Of a stretch of DNA of 18,083 bases, positions 15,374-18,083 are shown piece after piece. Source of the DNA: WHSP01 sp964424945 (lineage in GTDB: Bacteria > Gemmatimonadota > Gemmatimonadetes > Longimicrobiales > Longimicrobiaceae); the NCBI GenBank assembly GCA_964424945.1, contig CAYRLB010000050.1:1-18083 (forward strand), in the 5' to 3' direction. The position numbers and the translations under genes were made by a program. The notes under the pieces were generated by a model. It made no database searches. It was not told where the DNA came from and was given only the letters and a program-made list of their open reading frames with translations. Numbering within the stretch: position 1 is the stretch's first letter; every line of letters starts with the position of its first letter.

Positions 15374-16570
15374 ATGAAGAGGACGATGCTGAACCGATCA
15401 GCCGTATCTGCACTGGTGGGGCTGGCGCTCGGCTTCACGGTCGCCGGCTGCGGCAGCGAGAGAGCGGACGCTCCGGGGACGGAGGTCATCGTGCGGGACA
15501 GCGCCGGGGTCCGGATTTCGGAGCACCCGTTGGTGACGATGCGCGACGCCCCGCTGCAGCTTACCGAGCTCGCCCGTATCGGAACCGCTGAGGGGGAGCC
15601 GGAGCTGCACTTCAACGGAATCGCGGGTGGGCTGATTCTGCAGGACGGCTCGATCGTCATCGCCGACCGTGGGAGTTCGCAGGTCCGCTGGTTCGCGGAC
15701 GATGGCAGCTATGTGCGCGGAAGTAGTCGCGGCGGGTCAGGGCCAGGCGAATACCAGTACATCCGCGGCGCCTCGCGATGTGTCGAGAACGGGTTCACTG
15801 TCTTCGATTTCGATTGGACGATGAACCACTACTCCGTTGATGGCGATCTGATCGATACGAGGGCGATCCTCATGGAGGACAACGCCGGGCCGTACAACCT
15901 CGCCTGCCGCCCGGATGGCGCGAGTGCGGTTCTGAACTGGAATGCGGAGGCGCACCGGATCGGCTTCCACACCGCTGGCGCGCGGCTGCGACTGCTGGAT
16001 GCCGACGGTGTGGAGATCGCCGATTATGGCCAGCGGATCGGCTCCGAGCGATCGGGCGACGAGCATGGGAGCGGACCTCACCCGGCCGGGCGCTCTACAC
16101 AGATCGGCTTCCTCGGCGACGACCTGATCGTCAGCGACGGCACCTTCTTCGGTTATGAACGTTGGAGCGACGAAGGCCGTCTTCTCGAGATCGTCCGTAT
16201 CCCGCGCCCACCGGTCGATGTCGATTCGGTGATGGCCGCATATCTCGAGATGGTGCTCGCGTCGGCGCGAACGGATGATCGGCGACGGGAGATCCGTATT
16301 TCCGTTCAGCAGATGGGGAAGCCTGAGCAGGGATCCTTCGTCTCGGGAACTCTCGTCTCCGGCGCGGGCGTGCTGCTGCAGGAGCCTGACGTTGGAGAGA
16401 ATGGGAGGTGGTTCGCCCTGGATTCAGACGGAAAACCCGTCGGCTGGCTGCCCTTGCCGGCCGGCGCGAAGCTCCTGGACTGGACTGGCGACTTCCTGCT
16501 CGTGACGGAGCGCGACGAGATGGATGTCGAGCAGGGAGTGCTCTACAGGGCGGAGCGGATCGATGGGTAG
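15374..16570 (+). CDS. 6-bladed beta-propeller lipoprotein
   Basis: A 398-residue exported lipoprotein: a hydrophobic signal ends in lipobox VAGC (cysteine near residue 26). The mature part opens EVIVRDSAGVRISEHP, which matches my recollection of a 6-bladed beta-propeller (NHL-like) lipoprotein family common in Gemmatimonadota. Blade-like repeats follow, such as GGLILQDGSIVIADRGSSQVRWFADDG, then GGSGPGEYQYI, VFDFDWTMNHYSVDG, LRLLDADGVEIADYG and WFALDSDGKPVGWLPLP. No catalytic motif is recognised; the role may be ligand or partner binding at the outer or inner membrane. The ATG at 15374 is 13 bases after the cytochrome stop; an ATG at 15386 is an alternative. The shared operon suggests a partnership with the cytochrome, which is unproven. 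Confidence 0.87.
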   Translation: MKRTMLNRSAVSALVGLALGFTVAGCGSERADAPGTEVIVRDSAGVRISEHPLVTMRDAPLQLTELARIGTAEGEPELHFNGIAGGLILQDGSIVIADRGSSQVRWFADDGSYVRGSSRGGSGPGEYQYIRGASRCVENGFTVFDFDWTMNHYSVDGDLIDTRAILMEDNAGPYNLACRPDGASAVLNWNAEAHRIGFHTAGARLRLLDADGVEIADYGQRIGSERSGDEHGSGPHPAGRSTQIGFLGDDLIVSDGTFFGYERWSDEGRLLEIVRIPRPPVDVDSVMAAYLEMVLASARTDDRRREIRISVQQMGKPEQGSFVSGTLVSGAGVLLQEPDVGENGRWFALDSDGKPVGWLPLPAGAKLLDWTGDFLLVTERDEMDVEQGVLYRAERIDG

Positions 16571-16600
16571 GTCGGCGCCCTCCGGCGCGCCCCGAGGCCT

Positions 16601-17758
16601 CTACTCCCCCGCCCCGAGCGGCACCTTGTGGCATGCCACGAAGTGACCACCCCCCTTGTCCGCGAGGGGCGGGACGATGTTCGCGCAATCCGCATCCTTC
16701 AACGGATGATGACAGCGCGGATGGAAGGGACAGCCGCTCGGCGGGTTCGCGGGCGATGGGACGTCGCCGCGGAGCATGATGCGCTCCCTCTTCCGGCCTG
16801 GCTCGGCAACGGGTACCGCTGAAAGCAGCGCCTGAGTGTAGGGCATCAGCGGATTGCGGTACAGCGCCTCCGACTTCGCAATCTCCACGATCCGCCCGAG
16901 ATACATCACCGCGACCCGATCGCTGATGTGCTCCACGACTGAAAGGTCGTGCGCGATGAAGAGATAGGTCAGGCCGAACTCGTCCTGCAGATCCTGAAGC
17001 AGGTTGATGACCTGCGCCTGCACCGATACATCGAGGGCGGAGACCGGCTCGTCGCAGATGATCAGCGCCGGCTCGACCGCGAGGGCGCGCGCGATCCCGA
17101 TCCGCTGCCGCTGGCCGCCGGAGAATTCGTGCGGATAGCGTTCCGCATGCTCCGCCCGCAGCCCCACCACCTCGAGCAGCTCCCCGACCCGCTTATCGGC
17201 CGCGGCCCCTTCGGCGAGTTTGTGGATCTGCAGCACCTCCCGGATGGTATCGCCGACAGTCATCCGGGGGTTCAGCGAGGAGAAGGGATCCTGGAAGACG
17301 TACTGAGCCTGCCGCCGCAGCTTGCGGAGCTCATCGCGGTCGACCGAGAAGACATCGACCCCCTGGAAGGTCACCTTTCCCTCCGTCGGCTCCTCCATCC
17401 GGAGGATCGTCCGGCCCGCCGTCGTCTTGCCGCACCCGGACTCGCCGACGAGCCCGACCGTTTCGCCCCGTCGCATGAAGAAGGAGAGCCCGTCGACTGC
17501 CTTCACATCGCCGACGTGCCGCCCGAAGAACCCTTTCTTGATGGGGAAATACTTCTTGAGCTTGCGGACCACGAGAAGGGCGTCGGCCGGCGGCTCCATG
17601 TCGTCGGGCGTCTGACCGCGCAGGTCACTGTTGCCGCGCGCGGGGGGGAGCGGCTGCGCCTCGCGCGGATCGCGGGCCCGGTCGATATCCTTCAGGTTGC
17701 CGTCACCGGGGGCACTGCCCGCGGCGGGATTGCGGCCTTCGGGGGATGATGCGGTCAC
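16601..17758 (-). CDS. oppF: Oligopeptide/dipeptide ABC transporter ATPase OppF
   Basis: Cytoplasmic ATPase subunit of a peptide importer; 385 residues. Motifs in order: Walker A GESGCGKT (105-112), Q-loop VFQDPFSSLNPRMTVG (Q156), signature SGGQRQRIGIARAL (from 213), Walker B LIICDEP (D236, E237) and the switch histidine IAHDLSVVEHISD (H270). The C-terminal oligopeptide-transporter domain follows (NPLMPYTQALLSAVP, NPPSGCPFHPRC). Four cysteines (C343, C349, C358, C376) form the C-terminal cluster seen in this family. The start is GTG at 17758, supported by GGAGG (17766-17770) 7 bases upstream and a GTGA overlap with oppD. This gives an N-terminal extension of about 58 polar residues before the ATPase fold. 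An internal ATG at 17599 lacks any ribosome site. Permease and binding-protein genes are not in the window. Confidence 0.95.
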   Translation of the reverse strand: MTASSPEGRNPAAGSAPGDGNLKDIDRARDPREAQPLPPARGNSDLRGQTPDDMEPPADALLVVRKLKKYFPIKKGFFGRHVGDVKAVDGLSFFMRRGETVGLVGESGCGKTTAGRTILRMEEPTEGKVTFQGVDVFSVDRDELRKLRRQAQYVFQDPFSSLNPRMTVGDTIREVLQIHKLAEGAAADKRVGELLEVVGLRAEHAERYPHEFSGGQRQRIGIARALAVEPALIICDEPVSALDVSVQAQVINLLQDLQDEFGLTYLFIAHDLSVVEHISDRVAVMYLGRIVEIAKSEALYRNPLMPYTQALLSAVPVAEPGRKRERIMLRGDVPSPANPPSGCPFHPRCHHPLKDADCANIVPPLADKGGGHFVACHKVPLGAGE

Positions 17759-18083
17759 GCGACGACCTCCGGGCCACCCCCGGCCGTACCTGCGCCGGTT
17801 CCGCCGCTGCCCGCCGGCGCATCCGGGCCCACCATACCGCCTGCCGCCGCCTCGGGCCCCGGTTCACCCGCCATCGGCGTCGCGGCGCCCGTCCCTGTGA
17901 GGGCGCCCTCCGCAGTGAAGCCCCCCGTCGTCCGACGGATCTCCTCGCGCCGCTCGGGATATTTCACCAGCCAGCATTTGTTCCTGCGGCCGGGGCCAAG
18001 CTCGAAGAGGGGCGGTTCTTCCTTCTCGGTCTTCTCCCAGCCGTAGGGGCAGCGCGCATGGAAGCGGCAGCCGCTCGGCCAGT
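17755..18083 (-). CDS. oppD: OppD-type peptide ABC transporter ATPase, C-terminal end only
   Basis: Only the last 108 residues are in the window; the 5' part lies to the right. The segment WPSGCRFHARCPYGWEK, then EEPPLFELGPGRRNKCWL is the conserved C-terminal region of OppD/DppD ATPases, next to the nucleotide-binding domain. The usual third cysteine, six residues after the second (RCPYxxxxC in relatives), is replaced by threonine here. After CWLVKYPERREE the protein runs on for about 60 residues of almost only Gly, Ala, Pro and Thr (for example GTGAATPMAGEPGPEAAAGG). Most relatives end soon after CWL. The TGA overlaps the oppF GTG (GTGA), and the oppF ribosome site is inside this gene, so the two are coupled. 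Confidence 0.88.
   Translation of the reverse strand, partial: WPSGCRFHARCPYGWEKTEKEEPPLFELGPGRRNKCWLVKYPERREEIRRTTGGFTAEGALTGTGAATPMAGEPGPEAAAGGMVGPDAPAGSGGTGAGTAGGGPEVVA

Noticed and set aside
16571..16600. Bidirectional terminator between the convergent propeller and oppF genes
   Set aside because: The 30-base gap is GC-rich but shows no good stem with flanking A or T runs.
1..18083. CRISPR arrays, tRNA or rRNA genes, transposases and phage genes
   Set aside because: No regularly spaced repeats, cloverleaf-like sequences, rRNA-like stretches or integrase/transposase motifs were seen.

Overview
The window is high-GC bacterial chromosome, densely coded, with short intergenic gaps (none above about 275 bases), several stop/start overlaps, and GTG or TTG start codons alongside ATG. 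The best guess for the source is Gemmatimonadota. The main hint is a lipoprotein at 15374-16570 with the opening VRDSAGVRI of the 6-bladed beta-propeller family, which as I recall is abundant in that phylum. This is an inference and not proven by the window. I see no tRNA, rRNA, CRISPR array, insertion sequence or phage gene.

Layout. 1-2339 (-) holds most of DNA polymerase I, cut by the window edge. 2479-2808 (-) is a small YbjQ-family protein and 2931-3857 (-) an EamA/DMT-type permease. 4010-6210 (-) is a coupled pair: an FAD oxidoreductase with a C-terminal Rieske domain (YhfW-like) followed by a HAD phosphatase, overlapping by ATGA. 6418-8968 (-) is a tightly overlapping msrP-msrQ-dienelactone hydrolase-like lipoprotein operon for periplasmic methionine sulfoxide repair. 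Divergent from it, at 9182-9985 (+), is a membrane DUF2231 domain fused to a second, different Rieske domain. 9975-10973 (-) is an MreB homologue that overlaps that gene tail to tail. 11111-14216 (-) is a lytic transglycosylase followed by an overlapping gene for a CTP-dependent lipid (dolichol/diacylglycerol) kinase-like membrane protein. 14491-16570 (+) is a diheme cytochrome c followed after 13 bases by the propeller lipoprotein. 16601-18083 (-) holds oppF and the 3' end of oppD, overlapping by GTGA.

How the genes fit together. Two themes stand out. Positions 4 to 10 kb are rich in redox proteins: two Rieske proteins of different types, a flavoprotein, a b-heme membrane protein and a molybdopterin enzyme. 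Most of these act at or outside the inner membrane, with MsrPQ as the recognisable core. Positions 10 to 14 kb are about the cell envelope: peptidoglycan cleavage, lipid-carrier phosphorylation and rod shape, all on one strand. The mreB gene has its own candidate promoter with a perfect inverted repeat between the -35 and -10 boxes.

No wholly new system is evident. The most interesting items are the DUF2231-Rieske fusion beside msrPQ, the lipoprotein hydrolase built into the msrPQ operon, the transglycosylase/lipid-kinase/mreB neighbourhood, the altered third exonuclease motif in PolA, and the unusual OppD/OppF junction. No intrinsic terminator with a clear stem and T-run was found.
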